DNA from: Dastarcus helophoroides | Lineage: Eukaryota; Arthropoda; Insecta; Coleoptera; Bothrideridae | Length of the DNA stretch: 64,000 bases | Direction: 5' to 3' | NCBI GenBank assembly: GCA_028583605.1 | Contig: CM053329.1 | Location: 10,836,501 to 10,900,500 of the forward strand | Part shown: positions 45,360-57,060 of the stretch, one piece after another | Numbering within the stretch: position 1 is the first letter of the stretch | Layout of the letters: every line of letters begins with the position of its first letter | Notes under the pieces: generated by a model | Told to the model about the DNA's origin: nothing | Databases searched by the model: none | The model's input: the letters and a program-made list of their open reading frames with translations, nothing else | Program-made: the position numbers and the translations under genes

Positions 45360-45900
45360 TTGAAGATGCCGCTAGAAAACATCTTTGTATTACATCGGAT
45401 AAGCATCCATCCTGTTGCCTGCATGACTTCACGATATCAAACCATTGTTTCCTCGAAGTGCAAGAATGCATTTATTAATTAAGTATTAAATTATACAACG
45501 ATATGGAAATATTGGCGGATATATTGTGCTTATTGGAAAATTTTATTACACAAGCATCCAGTTATCAGATAACGCGATCTAAAAATCAAAAGGCTATTTA
45601 TGTTATTAATGCGGTGAAGGATTAATTTACAGCTATGGTTTAAACTTGCAAATGCCGACACAGTTTTATAACATTTCACGTAATTAATTTCTCCAAATGG
45701 GTCTACTTACGCACATAATTTAATACTAATGGGCTCGCATGAAAAATCGCAGTTCCGTGATATTTGCATATAGGCTCCGGAGATAAAAGCAACAAAATGC
45801 GATCGTAATTACATATTTCATGATCGTAATCACTTTCCTTAGATGGAATATTAATTTCCTGTAGTTTCGCAATTATTAGCATTTATGTATACTATTTACA
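45360..45900. promoter_or_regulatory. Candidate conserved non-coding element (homeodomain/POU-site rich)
   Basis: A unique block with no repeat motif, dense in ATTAATTAA, TAATTA and similar homeodomain cores, and with an octamer-like ATTTGCATA near 45755. It also contains AGATAAAAG and TTATGTTATTAATGC. It ends sharply where a mariner fragment is inserted. Motif density in AT-rich DNA is weak evidence, so only the combination with its non-repetitive nature makes it worth listing. Confidence 0.3.
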
Positions 45901-45904
45901 GATA

Positions 45905-46235
45905 CGAGGGTAAATCAAATATGAACCGGAATTTCTATCATGTCGCCATGAGGGAGTCGGAAGTCTGCACATACTCTTAGACATGTTACGTGGAGGATAT
46001 CACGTGACTTCCTGAGCTCAAGCTAATTCCGTTCTCGCCGTTCGTCAGTTGTAAATACAATGAGTGCGCAAGAGGTTCATCCGCATGTTGCGCAGCGCAT
46101 TATTATTAAATTTCTTGCCATTGAAGGTGTAAAGCCCGCCTAAATTCTTCGCAGACTAAAAGCCCAGTTTGGGGATAGTTGTTTGAAGAAAACTAATAGG
46201 CACAAACAATTTTTGGAAGGAACTTTGCACATTAA
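45905..46235 (+). mobile_element. Mariner 5' fragment (TACGAGGG family)
   Basis: The 5' TIR (TACGAGGGTAAATCAAAT, whose TA at 45903-45904 is the target site) is followed by the same leader as the 24537-25410 copy. The transposase starts at the ATG at 46060 (MSAQEVHPHVAQR) and enters the helix-turn-helix domain, but has a TAA at 46141-46143 and dissolves into AT array after about 46235. The 3' TIR and most of the gene are missing. Confidence 0.85.
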
Positions 46236-47135
46236 ATTTCGAAAAAGATCAAAATATTGGGATTAAGGCATATTTCAGTTTCCAAAATTTTTACAACTTG
46301 GGATTGTCGATAAATTTTACCCGCTACTGGTGGTTTAAAATGTAAAATGGCCTCGTTTGAATTTTCTTCACTTGCAAATTCAGATTTTCTTTAGTGAAAT
46401 CGATTTTATTTTAGAAACTGCATTAAACCTTAAATGCCCACTTTTTTTTCGAAATGAAGAGAATTTTTGTTTTATGATAAATCATGATTTTTTTCTCAAA
46501 ACTTCCTATTTCCATAAAAATCATACTTTCAATGTATTTTTTCTAAAAATTAAAAAATGTCGACATTAGAATGAAACTAAACTTCTAAAAAGGTCAACAC
46601 TTTGAGACAATGGCGAAAATTTGACAAAACCTAACTTTTGAAAAAACTTCATACACGCAAAAAAGAAAATGTAGAAATTGTCAAAACCGTCGAGATTTAA
46701 GAAAAGTGTAATTTTCGAAAAAACTTTACAAACTCATCATTTCGATTTTTTCTCGAAATCTTGGCTTCATTTCGAAGTTTTAGATTTTTTTATAAATAAT
46801 GAATTTTTCGTAAATTTTACACTTTTTTCTGATAATGTTTGAAAAAGATCCAAATTTTTAAAAAAAATAGAATTTTTGAAGAGCTGCACAAACTTTCAAA
46901 CCAAATAGAAAGTTACTATTTTTCGAACAGTGGGCATTTAAAAAAAGTCGAAATTTCCTAAACAAATCGAAAATTTTAAATAATGGCGAAAGATAAAAAA
47001 GATATCAGTCATTTTAAAAAAGTGTGCATTCTGGAAAAATGTTGAGATTTAAAAAGAACCATTTTTTTTTAAAGATTAAATTTTGAGGTTAAAAAAATTG
47101 AAAGTTTGTAAAGAAGTAGCAATTATAAAATATAA
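46236..47135. repeat. AT-rich degenerate array
   Basis: Mixed-orientation AAATTTCGA/TCGAAATTT variants up to the target duplication of hAT copy C. Short frames inside are Phe/Lys-rich by composition. Confidence 0.6.
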
Positions 47136-47143
47136 ATACTTAC

Positions 47144-49574
47144 TAGTGATGTAACGAATGTTGGTTGAATGCGAATGCGAATATTCGTTTCCAACATTCG
47201 CGAATGTGAATGCGACTGTTGTCTTTTTCACTTGCACTTTATTTATTATTGTGAGAAAATGCAAGAAGAATGCAACCTAGACTACAAATTCATGCAGCCC
47301 TCCAGGCGTGTATAGTGGAATCATAGGTAGCTGAACTACCAACAGTTGAAACACTGCCACCTAGCGAAACAGTTGCTCTCTAGGAGAGTTCCCAGAAGAC
47401 AAGGATTCTATAATGCACAGACCAATAGGTTTGAACATTTATTAGATTCGAAGTTTGGAAACCAAATACCGGTTTCGATCTTGTTAGATCTCGTTAGTTT
47501 GGTATATCCAACTCGAATGCTAATAAATGTTCCGACAAGTAAGTACTAAAGCATTCACAAGCGTCAAGCGAGTGACTGCAAGAAGAATGCAACGACATTC
47601 TTGCATACGACATTGTTGGCGATGGCCATAGTTTCTCTATGGGCCAATAGGTGGTAGTACTAAAGAGTCACTCGCTTGACGCTTGTGAATGCTTTAGTAC
47701 TTACTTGTCGGAACATTTATTAGCATTCGAGTTGAATATACCAAACTGACGAGATCTAACAAGATCGAAACCGGTATTTGGTTTCCAAACTTCGAATCTA
47801 ATAAATGTTCAAACCTATTGGTCTGTGCATTATAGAATTGTGAGAAAAATCAAAATTTTCAAAATAAATCGAATTTTGAGAAAAAAATTCCTGCTTCTCA
47901 GAAATGTTTCTCTTAGAATTTATATTTTCATTTAAATTTTGACATATTCTCGAAAACAAGAAATATTTTTCTCTAAATTTCGTAGAAATACTATTCTTAA
48001 AATTGTTATGTTTTTAGCAAAATTTTGATCCAATTCTAAAAAATAAACGAATTTTGATAAAAGGTCTAATTTTGAATAAAAAGCTCAATTTTAAGTAGAA
48101 AATTCTCGAGACATAAAACATTTAGTCGAAACTTCAAGAATAGAACATATTTTGAGAAATAGGTTGAAATTTCCGGCAGTCAAAATTTCGAGAAAAAGGC
48201 CGAAATTTGTATGAAATATTTAAAAACTTTAGTGCAGTCCAATTTTGAGAGAAAAAGGTAAAGTTTTTGAGTTTATACTCAAAATTCTATATTCTCAAAA
48301 TTCGACTTTATAGTCGTAATTAAGAAAAAGACGAAATATAATTAAAAAAAAAACAGTGGGAATTTTCAGAAAATCAATTTGATATAAGAACTTGACCTTT
48401 TGGAAAAATTTGAAATATATCAAAATTTAGAGAAAAAGATTATTTTCGAGATAAAAATCGAAAGTTCCAAGTACTCAAACAAATTTTGAAAAAAAAAAAT
48501 GAAAATATTGACCTATTGAGAAAAAGATCGATATTTTGAGAAAAAAGCCAAACTTTGATGAAATTTTAAAAAAGGGGCGAATTTTGAGGAAAATTTTACG
48601 AAAAAAGTCGATATTTCAAGAAAAAAGGGTCGAAATTTCTCGACTTAATATTTATTTTTTAATGGCTGCCTGAGTGAAGGACCAGCTGTCTTCTGCTCCT
48701 CCGTGATGTCAGCAAATATCTGCTGTTGATATAATAGTCGAAATTTTGAGAAATTCAATTGTCTTTTTGCAAAAATTCAACACTTTCCCAATTTATTATT
48801 CTAAATATTTTTACTTTTTTATCAAAAGATCTATCAAATTTTGAGAAAAAAGCAAAGTTTGATATAAAGTCGAAATTTGCAGGACAAACTTAAAAAAAAA
48901 TGAAATTTTCAGAAAAAGTCACATTTTCAGAAATGACGAAATTTTGAAGAAAGAAAACCGACGAATTTTGAGATAAAAATTTAAAATTTTAAAAAAGCCA
49001 ATTTGGATAAAAGAGCTCGAATTTTAGGTTCGATTTGAAATTTTAAAAGAAAAAAAGAAATTTTGTGAAAAAAGACGAATTTTTATAAACAGATCGAAAT
49101 TTCAAAGCAAGGAACAAATGAAAATTTTTGGAAAAGGGCCTCGTTGTTAAGAATATAAATTTCCAGTTGGTTTTATGAATCAGGGGAGAGCAAACGCCCT
49201 AGTGCCCCATTTTAGTTAACGAGAATGAAAATTAAAAAAGAAGAGAAGGAAGAAAGAAAAAAAAAAGGAATTAAAAAATACTTTTTATTAGGTGGGACTG
49301 GATAATTACCACATTAGTTGTTATGTACGCTATCAATAGACCCCCAAACTCATGATATAGATACCTTAAAGGTCCATGAACCCCAGTTTAAGACACACTG
49401 CCTTAGCAGTTGCATTGTTATTCCACAAATAATTTCCCGTTTTATTGCCAAATACATTCGCAATATATTCGCATAATTTCTTGCCAATGCGAATGCGAAT
49501 ATGAAGAAAGATGCGAATATGAAAAAAGATGCGAATATTCGCGAATGCTAATGCGAATATTCGTTAAATCACTA
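47144..49574 (+). mobile_element. Non-autonomous hAT element, copy C, with nested insertion
   Basis: Starts TAGTGATGTAACGAATGTTG and ends ATTCGTTAAATCACTA, with the perfect 8-bp duplication ATACTTAC at 47136-47143 and 49575-49582. Both ends carry clusters of GCGAATGCGAAT/ATTCG repeats; the right cluster (about 49450-49565) is the most extended of the family. Without the nested 577-bp hairpin insertion (47260-47836) it would be about 1.85 kb, similar to copies A and B. The interior is AT array in the GTCGAAATTTTGA orientation, with the shared island near 48665-48715. Confidence 0.93.
47260..47836. mobile_element. Nested insertion with near-perfect 173-bp inverted arms
   Basis: The insertion interrupts copy C between two copies of ATTGTGAGAAAA (47248-47259 and 47837-47848), a 12-bp direct repeat that comparison with copy B supports as a target duplication. 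Arms 47405-47577 and 47666-47838 are equal in length and differ at only about two positions by eye, around an 88-bp loop. A 16-bp phrase, GCAAGAAGAATGCAAC, occurs both at the left edge and at the start of the loop. The sequence is GC-richer than its host and unlike any other repeat here. No terminal inverted repeat or coding frame is evident. Confidence 0.85.
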
Positions 49575-49582
49575 ATACTTAC

Positions 49583-51960
49583 AAAAATAAATAATCGAAA
49601 ATGTGATAAAGGGTCGAAATTTAAAAAAATAAAGCTTCTAAGAAAAGTTAAAATTTTGAAAAAAGGTAAAATTTTGGGACAACCTAAATATTCCAAAAAC
49701 TCCACACTTTCAAAAAATAAAATTTCAAAAAAATGTCGAAAGAAACTATACATTTTGAATAAAGTGAGAATTAAAATTAAACAAACAATAGAAATGTTCA
49801 AAAAAAGCGAAATTTTCAAGAACAATAAAATTTTTGAAAGTCAAAATTTTCGAAAAATTCGAAATTTTCAAAAAGGTCTTGAAAAGGTTTTGAAAAAAGT
49901 CTATTTTGAAATAGATTCGAAATTTTAAAAATATTAGGATTTTGGTAATAACTCGACATTTTCAAAATGAAGAAAGTTAAAAAAATCGAAATTCTGAAAA
50001 AGCCGAAATTTATGAAATTAAGAAATTCCCAAATAAAGTGATTTTGAACAGACAAAATTTTTAAAAAAGTTGAGACTAAAACGAAGTCAATTTACATGAA
50101 ACTTGAAACTTCCAGCAAAAAGGCGAAAGTTCTGAGAAAAAAACTGAAATTTTCAGTCAAAATGACAAGTAAAGAAAATTTGGAAAGTCCAAATTTTGAA
50201 GAGAGACGAAATATTCAAAAAAAGTAAAATTTTTCAAATAAAAGTCAACTTACATAAAATTCGAAAAAGAAATTAAGCAAATAGGTCAAAATCTTTAGAC
50301 AAAGCTGAAATTTTGAGAAAAGTTAATAAAATTTTAGCAAATAAGTCAAAATTCTGAAAAAAAGCGGCAGGGCGAAAGACTTGTAGAGTGGAAATACCAA
50401 AGGGGCTAAGTACCAAATAAGAAGTTTTGAGTTATTAGAGAAAAACGTTATGTTATGATGTATTAGTTATTAAGTTAATTAATTCATTGATTAAAGTTAG
50501 TAGTCAAACAAAAACGATTAGATCTTGGGACTTTTGTTAGGATATTGAAAAAAAATAAAAAATTTTAAATTCGAAAATTTTAAAAAAGTCGAAATATTGT
50601 TAAAAGTTAAAATTTTCAATAAAAATGGAATTCAGATTTTTCAAAAAAAGTCGTTATTTTGAGAACTCCAAATTTTGAGAAAAAGTCGTAATTTTGGGAT
50701 AAATTTTCGAGCACTATTAATATTAAATGCATTGAGTCGAAATTTTAAAGCATGTCAAAAATGAACCAGATATTTTGAAAAAATCAATCTTTTGAAAAAC
50801 TACATTTTCAAAAAAGCATATCTTTTAAAAAAGTAAGTTTTGAAAAAAAGTCGCATCAAATTTTTCAAAAAGCCCGATAGGTCGAAATTTAAAAAAAAAT
50901 GAATTAAAAAAAATGGAAATTTAAAAAAAAAATTTGAAATTAAAAAAAAAATTTGAAAGATATCCAAGAGTTAAAGAAAAATCGAAATGGGAGATGTTTA
51001 AATAAAAATTTGAAATTGAAATCCGAAACTGTGGTAGTTTTTTTTAAATTTATGTTTTAAGCTCCAAAGTTCGAAATTTTATGGACCTTTTGACTCTTTT
51101 CAAAATAGAAATTCAAATTGTAAGTTTGGAATTTTGCCAAAAATGAACCAAATTTTAAACGAAACAAAATTGAGAATTTTGATTTTTTTCTTCGAGGTTT
51201 TAAATATTTACTATTTTCAGTTTAAATTGAAACTAGGCTGAAGTCTTAACGATACTGATAATGAACGTTTTTAAAAAAAAAAGACGACATTTCCAGAAAA
51301 AACCAAAATTCAAGGTAAATTTTAAGTCTGAACATGAAATCTTCAGTTTTAAATCGAAACTTGAGATATTTCGAAATAAAAAAATCTAGATTTCAAAAGG
51401 ACCAACATTTTCGAAAGAAATTCTACATTTTGAAAAAGATGATAATTAGAAAGAAACAAAAAAATCAAATTTTCAAAAAAAGCGAATTCGCAAGGACAAT
51501 AAAATTTTCGAAAAAGTCGAGGTTTTCAAAAAGTCGAAATTTTCGAAAAAATCGAACATTTAAAATGGCGCAAATTTAGAAAAAAGTCTATTTTGAAATT
51601 GATTCGAAATTTTATCATATACAAGAGTTAAACAAAATTGTAAAAAAAGTTGTTTTACACAATTTGAAGCTATTGGATATAAACAGAACTTGGGCGAAAT
51701 TTTAGAATTGGAGCCAAAAGTTATTATTATACATAAAATTAAACTTCGATTTTAAAGTTGAAATTTCGAGAAAAATTTTAATTTTTTTTTTACAATTTTC
51801 GAATATTTTTCTCAGAATTTAAGGGTTTAAGCCTAGAATTTCCATACAATTTCGACTTTAAAGTTGCAATTCCGAGGTGACATCAAAATCTTGAGAATGA
51901 AGTCGTAATTCCGAGAAGAAATTCGAAATTTTGAAATTAAATTATAAGCAATTTGTATAG
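49583..51960 (+). repeat. AT-rich degenerate array, GTCGAAATTTTGA orientation
   Basis: Longest single array block. AAAAAGTCGAAATTTTC variants with spacings of about 16-18 bp are clearest at 51480-51560. The 172-codon plus-strand frame at 49410-49928 runs from the hAT end into this array and is Lys/Ile/Asn-rich with no domain. It is a composition effect. Confidence 0.75.
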
Positions 51961-52785
51961 CTCTAAATGAAAATTTAATAAAACTTGACTTGGGTACCGG
52001 CCGCGGTGAAAAGTCCTGCTCGGTATTGGAGCTTATTTAAAAGTGTTTCCCTTCGTTGGCCAATCATATTTTAGCTCGAAAACAAAACACTTTTACTTGA
52101 TATAATAAATATTGTGGAGCTTTTCATCAAACTTTTGGTTTCAAGTTTTGCTTGAAGTGATTGTGTGCAGTGAGGTGTTTTCATGATGAAGTGGCTGCTT
52201 TATCTATTAATTAAACATTTTTGAGTGATTTTAGCAAAACCCCATCTTTAAAACTTTTGATATTTTCTTAAGATGATTGTGTGCAGCGTGCCGTTTTTGA
52301 AATGAATTTTGGTTGAAGTGACTGCCTTTGAAAGTTGCAGATCAAAGATCCTTATTTGGTATAATGTAAGTAATAACTTTTCTCTGAACAATATTCGTAG
52401 TGATAGTTAGAATCTAACAATAAGTGACAAACATAATCCAAGTGACCTCCATCATAATTGATGTAGGTCAAATAGTAATATGTGGAAACGTGGTCCTGAC
52501 GCATTGTGGAACCAAAATAACTCAATCTTTCCTTTATCAAGTTATCTCAAATAGGGTTTTTTAGCCCCATTGTATTACTTATTGTGTGCAGCTAATAGGA
52601 TATCAAGAGATACGTTGTATTTCCCCATCCGACCGCATGTTATCAAACCTAATAACCTAACTGATTACCAAAAATAGCCCAATCCCATTTGATAAGACTC
52701 AAATCAATAGATAGTGAATTATTATCATACAACATTCCGATGCACGCCAATTAAATTTCCAATAAGCGAGATCAGTTCAGTTCAG
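51961..52785. other. Unique sequence with a short internal duplication
   Basis: TGATTGTGTGCAGTGAGGTG (near 52155) recurs as TGATTGTGTGCAGCGTGCCG (near 52275), each next to TTTTGGTTGAAGTG or ATGATGAAGTGGCTG-like text. A (TTCAG)n run lies at about 52773-52793. No gene is recognised. Confidence 0.35.
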
Positions 52786-54210
52786 TTCAGTCTTGAAATA
52801 GAGTCGAATAGGCTTTTACACCTCAGCACTGCGACCCATTAGGATCTTTTATGTGCACTCTATTTTTTTTTAATGATTGTCCAAGATGTTTAGACTTTTT
52901 ACATAATCTGTTGTCTTTTTAGGAGCCTTTGTTCTTATTTCTTGGGATGTCAGGGTCAGCCTTTCAATAAATTTTAACCTTTTACAGAACTGAGACACGC
53001 ATTAGCATAGCAGCTGTTCTGCTGTTTCTGCTGCTGCGTTACAGAATCTGCAGTTTTCATCATCCACTCATCTTCTTAAGGTGATACTTTATTGGAAAGT
53101 GTCCTATGAAAAGTCCTGTTATTATTCTTAAGTCGTTCTTGTTCAGTTCGAGAAGCTGCTCAGATTTCTTTTTTGAGATAGTGATGAACTTTTCTGACTA
53201 TCTTACGATATAAATCTTACTCCTGGAGTTTTCCTCCAGTATGACATCCTTTAGTTTGTCTCCCAAGTATCTATTTCATTTTTTACATGGCTTTTTGTAA
53301 GGCTACAGTATGGTTCTGGGTAGAAGAGAGGTGTGATTGAGGCCTCTTTTCCGAGCCTATCTGCCTCTTCGTTCCCTTCTACGCCTTGGTGCACTGGAAC
53401 CCACATCAAAATTGGTTATTTGCAGCCAGTTGCTTAAAGAATTGTTTGCATTCCCAGGCCATTTTTGACTCGCTTCTGAACGACTTTAGAGTCTTTAATG
53501 CAACCTGGCTTTTCGAAACGATATAAATTTATAGGTTTCTGTTCCCTTTTGAAGGCACTCTTTTGCGCATAGAGTTATAGGCAAGCAGTTTTGCTTGGAA
53601 AATTGTGGGAGTGTTTCCTATTGATTCATAGTCTTAAATTAGAACCCCATATTCCTAGTTCTACTCCTTCTGTTTCTTTGGATCCGTCTGTGTACCAGAC
53701 AGATGCATTATTTGCTAGCCTTTCACTGTGTCTATTCCATGTCTGGTGGTCCCCGATAACCACTTCTTATGGAACAACAAAGTCCAGTTTTGTAGGTATT
53801 TGATCTGTTGGTTTGGCAATGGATCCAAGTGGAATTTTCTCCAGAATCTGTACGTGGCCAACCTAAGTCACCTGATTTCAGTTTGTTCGGTTGGAATAGC
53901 TTTGAAGGCACTAAGTGTTGCCTCCTTTTTCACACAAACGTAAAGTGGAGTCAGGCCTATTTCTCTATTGTTGGACATGGACGCCATAGCTCCGGTTATT
54001 CCAATGCAAATTTTGAAATTTTCACTTTTGTCTGAATATTTCCACCTTACCCTTTACGTCTCGTTATTAAAATAAAAATAAATAAACCGCTGTAATTTGC
54101 CCTTGCGCAGAAATTTGTTCTGTTTTTGGCCACCATACTACTGAGGTGACCATGGGCTTTACTACCGTTTGGTATATCCAAAATATCATTTTCGGTTTCA
54201 GCCCCTACAG
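52786..54210 (-). pseudogene. RNase H-bearing non-LTR retrotransposon, 3' part
   Basis: Minus-strand translation, broken by stops and shifts, keeps the order expected for an I/R1/LOA-type element. The end of the reverse transcriptase thumb (GLKPKMIFWIYQTVVKP, then VWWPKTEQ, 54110-54207) comes first. RNase H follows, with YTDGSKETEGVG holding the first catalytic Asp (about 53680-53697), then AKECLQKGTETYKFIS, and the closing HQGVEGNEEADRLG (about 53352-53395). A C-terminal tail and 3' untranslated text run to about 52790. The upstream reverse transcriptase core is absent, so it is 5'-truncated. The clade is uncertain; presence of RNase H excludes RTE, CR1 and Jockey proper. Confidence 0.75.
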
Positions 54211-54650
54211 AGATACATTGCATGCAAACAAACGTACGCTTAAAAAACAAAGCAATTCGAATAATATCAGACTTTTACTACGTTTTAAACAGTATCGCAT
54301 AATCGCATGTTTTTACCATTCGTTATCTACATTAAACTTTTTCTTACATTTAAAGTAATCAAACGGCGATAAAAATAATATTCCAAAGTTTAATGACTTG
54401 AAAGATAGCGGAAACAACAACAAACTAATGAATGCGTGTTTTTATCAGTAATAGCGACATGCCTATGTTGTGAGCCGTTGGTTTTATCGAATTTTAATGC
54501 TCGTGCACTTGAAAATAACTTTAAATTCTCAATGGCATAAATGCCTATGAATGACTTTAATATATTTGTGAGGAGACGTATTTTTGTGACTCTTTTTTTT
54601 ATTAGTGGTCGTTCAGATCGCCGTTTACGCGTCAATGTGCCTACGCTTAC
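54211..54650. other. Unique sequence, no repeat recognised
   Basis: No transposon or array motif. The 102-codon minus-strand frame at 54390-54698 overlaps the candidate exon below but runs through its apparent donor, so most of it is probably intron. Confidence 0.3.
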
Positions 54651-54685
54651 CTGGATTTTGACCTCAAGCACAACGGTATACTGAC
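54651..54685 (-). other. Candidate 35-nt host exon
   Basis: On the minus strand, TTTTTGTTTGTTTCAG is followed by 35 nt starting GTCAGTATACCGTTGTGCTT and ending AAAATCCAG, then GTAAGCG. Both splice sites are close to consensus and the acceptor has a long pyrimidine tract. One frame reads GQYTVVLEVKIQ. The length is not a multiple of three. If real, a minus-strand gene spans this region with very large introns; the neighbouring exons are not identified. Confidence 0.35.
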
Positions 54686-54959
54686 CTGAAACAAACAAAA
54701 ATTTGATAGAATAATAATAATCGATGAGCAGGAAGTTGAGCTACATGGGCATTTACCGTACAAACTCTTCGTTAATAAAATTATAGTCTCTATCTGCGAC
54801 TTCACTAAAAGATGAAGGATTTTCTCGGGTATTTGCTGCCAAACTTTAAAAAATTAAAATCATTGGGAATTAAATCAGAAAGTTAGACAAAATTGTACTA
54901 GACTTTCGGTCGCAACGAAACCCCTTGGACCTAATTTAAATCCTTTCGTTCGCCAATCA

Positions 54960-56520
54960 TGTCGGTAAAGAAATAAATGAATATATATACAATTTTTTAT
55001 AACACATGACCTTTATTTAAAGTTCAACATTTTTCTCGAAATTGGAAGTTGTATGAACATTGTCTTTTCTTTCGAAATTATTTTATCAATTCTATCAAAA
55101 TTCGAATTTTTCTGAATATTTCGAGATTTTTTTAATTCGTGTTGTTCTCGAAATTTCAAATTTATTCTCAAAATATAACTTTCCCTGGAAAAATGCATTT
55201 TTTTAATTTTCTTCTTCTCTAAAAGACTTCGACTTCTGAAAAAGTTCGATAATTTTTTTTAAGATTTTAACTTTTACAGTTTTTCACAAAATTTAAATTT
55301 GTCTAAAAAGTTCAGGTTTTTAGATTTGTTTTGCGAATTTCCATCTATTGTCAAAATTTAAAGTCTGTTTTCTAAAATTTTGCTTTTTTTTTGGAAACTT
55401 TTGACTAATTCATTTTTTTCGCAATCTCTTTTTTCCAAAATTAAGCTTTTTCTGGAAATCTCAACCTTAATTTCAACGAAATTTATCTATCTTCAAATCA
55501 CAAAATTTGATTTTTTTCTTAAAATTTGGCTTTCCCTGGGAAATTTTGACCATTTTTTAAAGTTCAATACCTTTCTCAAAACTAAAAGTTTTATCGACAT
55601 TTTTTTTTTCGAAATTATTTTACCAATTTTCGCAAAATTCGAATTTATCAAAAAATTTGGATTTCTTTAATGTCTTGTTCTAGAAATTTCAAATTTCTTC
55701 TCAAAATTTAAATTTCTCTGAAAAATTTCAATTTTTTTGTCGGAATTTCGGGCTTTTATTAAAATTTTAACTTTTTCCTTAAAATTTTTCCTAAACTTTG
55801 ACTTTCTTCGTCTTCCTTGAAAATCTTCGACTTTTTTAAAGTTCGACAATTTTTTTAAGCTTTCAGTTTATTTTTACAATTTTTCCTTTTGATATTACTA
55901 GTTTTTCAAAAAATTCAAATTTGTCTAAAAGTCACAGGTTTTTAATTTGTTATGGGTTTTAATCTAATACCGGCATTCGACTCTTTTGATCTAAAGTTTG
56001 AACTTTTTTTGAGAACTTTTGATAAATTTATTTTTTTCGAAATCTCTTCCTTTTTCCCAATCTGTTCGAAATCTCTTCCTTTTTCACAATTTTCGAAGTC
56101 TCTTTTTCTCAATTTGTTCGAAATACTTTCATTTTTCTCAATTTTTTCGAAGTCTCTTTTTCTCAATATTTTCGAAATCTCTTCCTTTTTCTGAAAACTC
56201 GGTTTTTTTCTGGAAATTTCAGCTTTTATTCCGATATTTACTGTTTTTGTAAATTTGGATTTTTTTCTCACAAAAGTAATTCAACTTTTTTTGAAGAAAT
56301 TGCAAGGCTGTAGACAATTTACAAATAAAAAAGTAAAAATCCTGAGAAAAATATTTTTTAGAAATTTCAACTCCCCAAATTGGTTTTTTTCTAGAAATTT
56401 TGAATTTCATGAGTTTTTCCAAAATGTTAATCCAAATTAAGCAAAAATTTCGGAAAAATACTTCTTGAAATTTTAGCAAAACGTAAAAATTCCTAGAAAT
56501 TTCACTTCTGTAGGTCACTT
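54960..56520 (-). repeat. AT-rich degenerate array, AAATTTCGACTT orientation
   Basis: TTTCTCGAAATT, AAAATTTGACTTTT and similar variants. Between about 56030 and 56200 it becomes a more regular short tandem with TTCGAAATCTCTTCCTTTTT units of roughly 27-32 bp, about five copies. Frames inside are Phe/Ser-rich shadows of the repeat. Confidence 0.7.
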
Positions 56521-56629
56521 GTTTAATGAGTACTCTGTCTGTCCATTTAAGCTTTTTAGTAGAATTTAAAGAGCCACAATTGTCTTTTAAGAGCCGCATG
56601 CGGCTCGCAAGCCGCGGTTTGTCGACCTC

Positions 56630-57060
56630 TGGCTTAGTCGATCTGAAGCACCGATGGATAATGGTTTGTCGGAGAAAAAAGACGACACTAAGCTGCTATT
56701 ATCTGCGTGGTTTTATATCGCATTGGAAGTTGAATCTAAGAGATCGCTTATGTGTAACAGAAACAAAGTAGGAGACAGGACATGCCCCTGAGGCACCCCT
56801 GCATTAATCACAAATGTCTAGGATGAGATGCCATCGACGACGACCTGAGGAGATCTGTCAACGAGAAAATTGGATACCAAGTGACAGAGCCCATGAGGAA
56901 GACCATAATATGTTAATTTGGCCAGACTCTGTCGAGGGCCTTTGAGATATCCAATGCCACAATCCTAACCTCACCATGTTTTCCTATAGCTGAGTTGTAG
57001 ATATGAGTGACAGTACGTCATGCATATGTTGTGACTTGTGACCTACTGAAATTTTGGCAA
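56630..57060 (-). pseudogene. CR1-like LINE reverse transcriptase fragment
   Basis: Minus-strand translation contains VALDISKALDRVWP (palm motif with the first catalytic Asp, near 56935-56980), then LPHGLCHLVSNFLVDRSPQV in a second frame and NAGVPQGHVLSPTLFLLHIS (near 56760-56810). Stops and shifts are present. The YADD/FADD box region is missing or decayed. It may belong to the same family as the 59-63.7 kb fragments. Confidence 0.7.

Noticed and set aside
49410..49928. 172-codon plus-strand open frame
   Set aside because: It runs from the hAT end repeats into AT array. The translation is Lys/Ile/Asn/Phe-rich with no domain, and a 127-codon frame exists on the other strand over the same bases. 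Explained by composition.
55942..56271. Overlapping frames of about 80-110 codons on both strands
   Set aside because: They read a short tandem repeat (TTCGAAATCTCTTCC units) in different frames.
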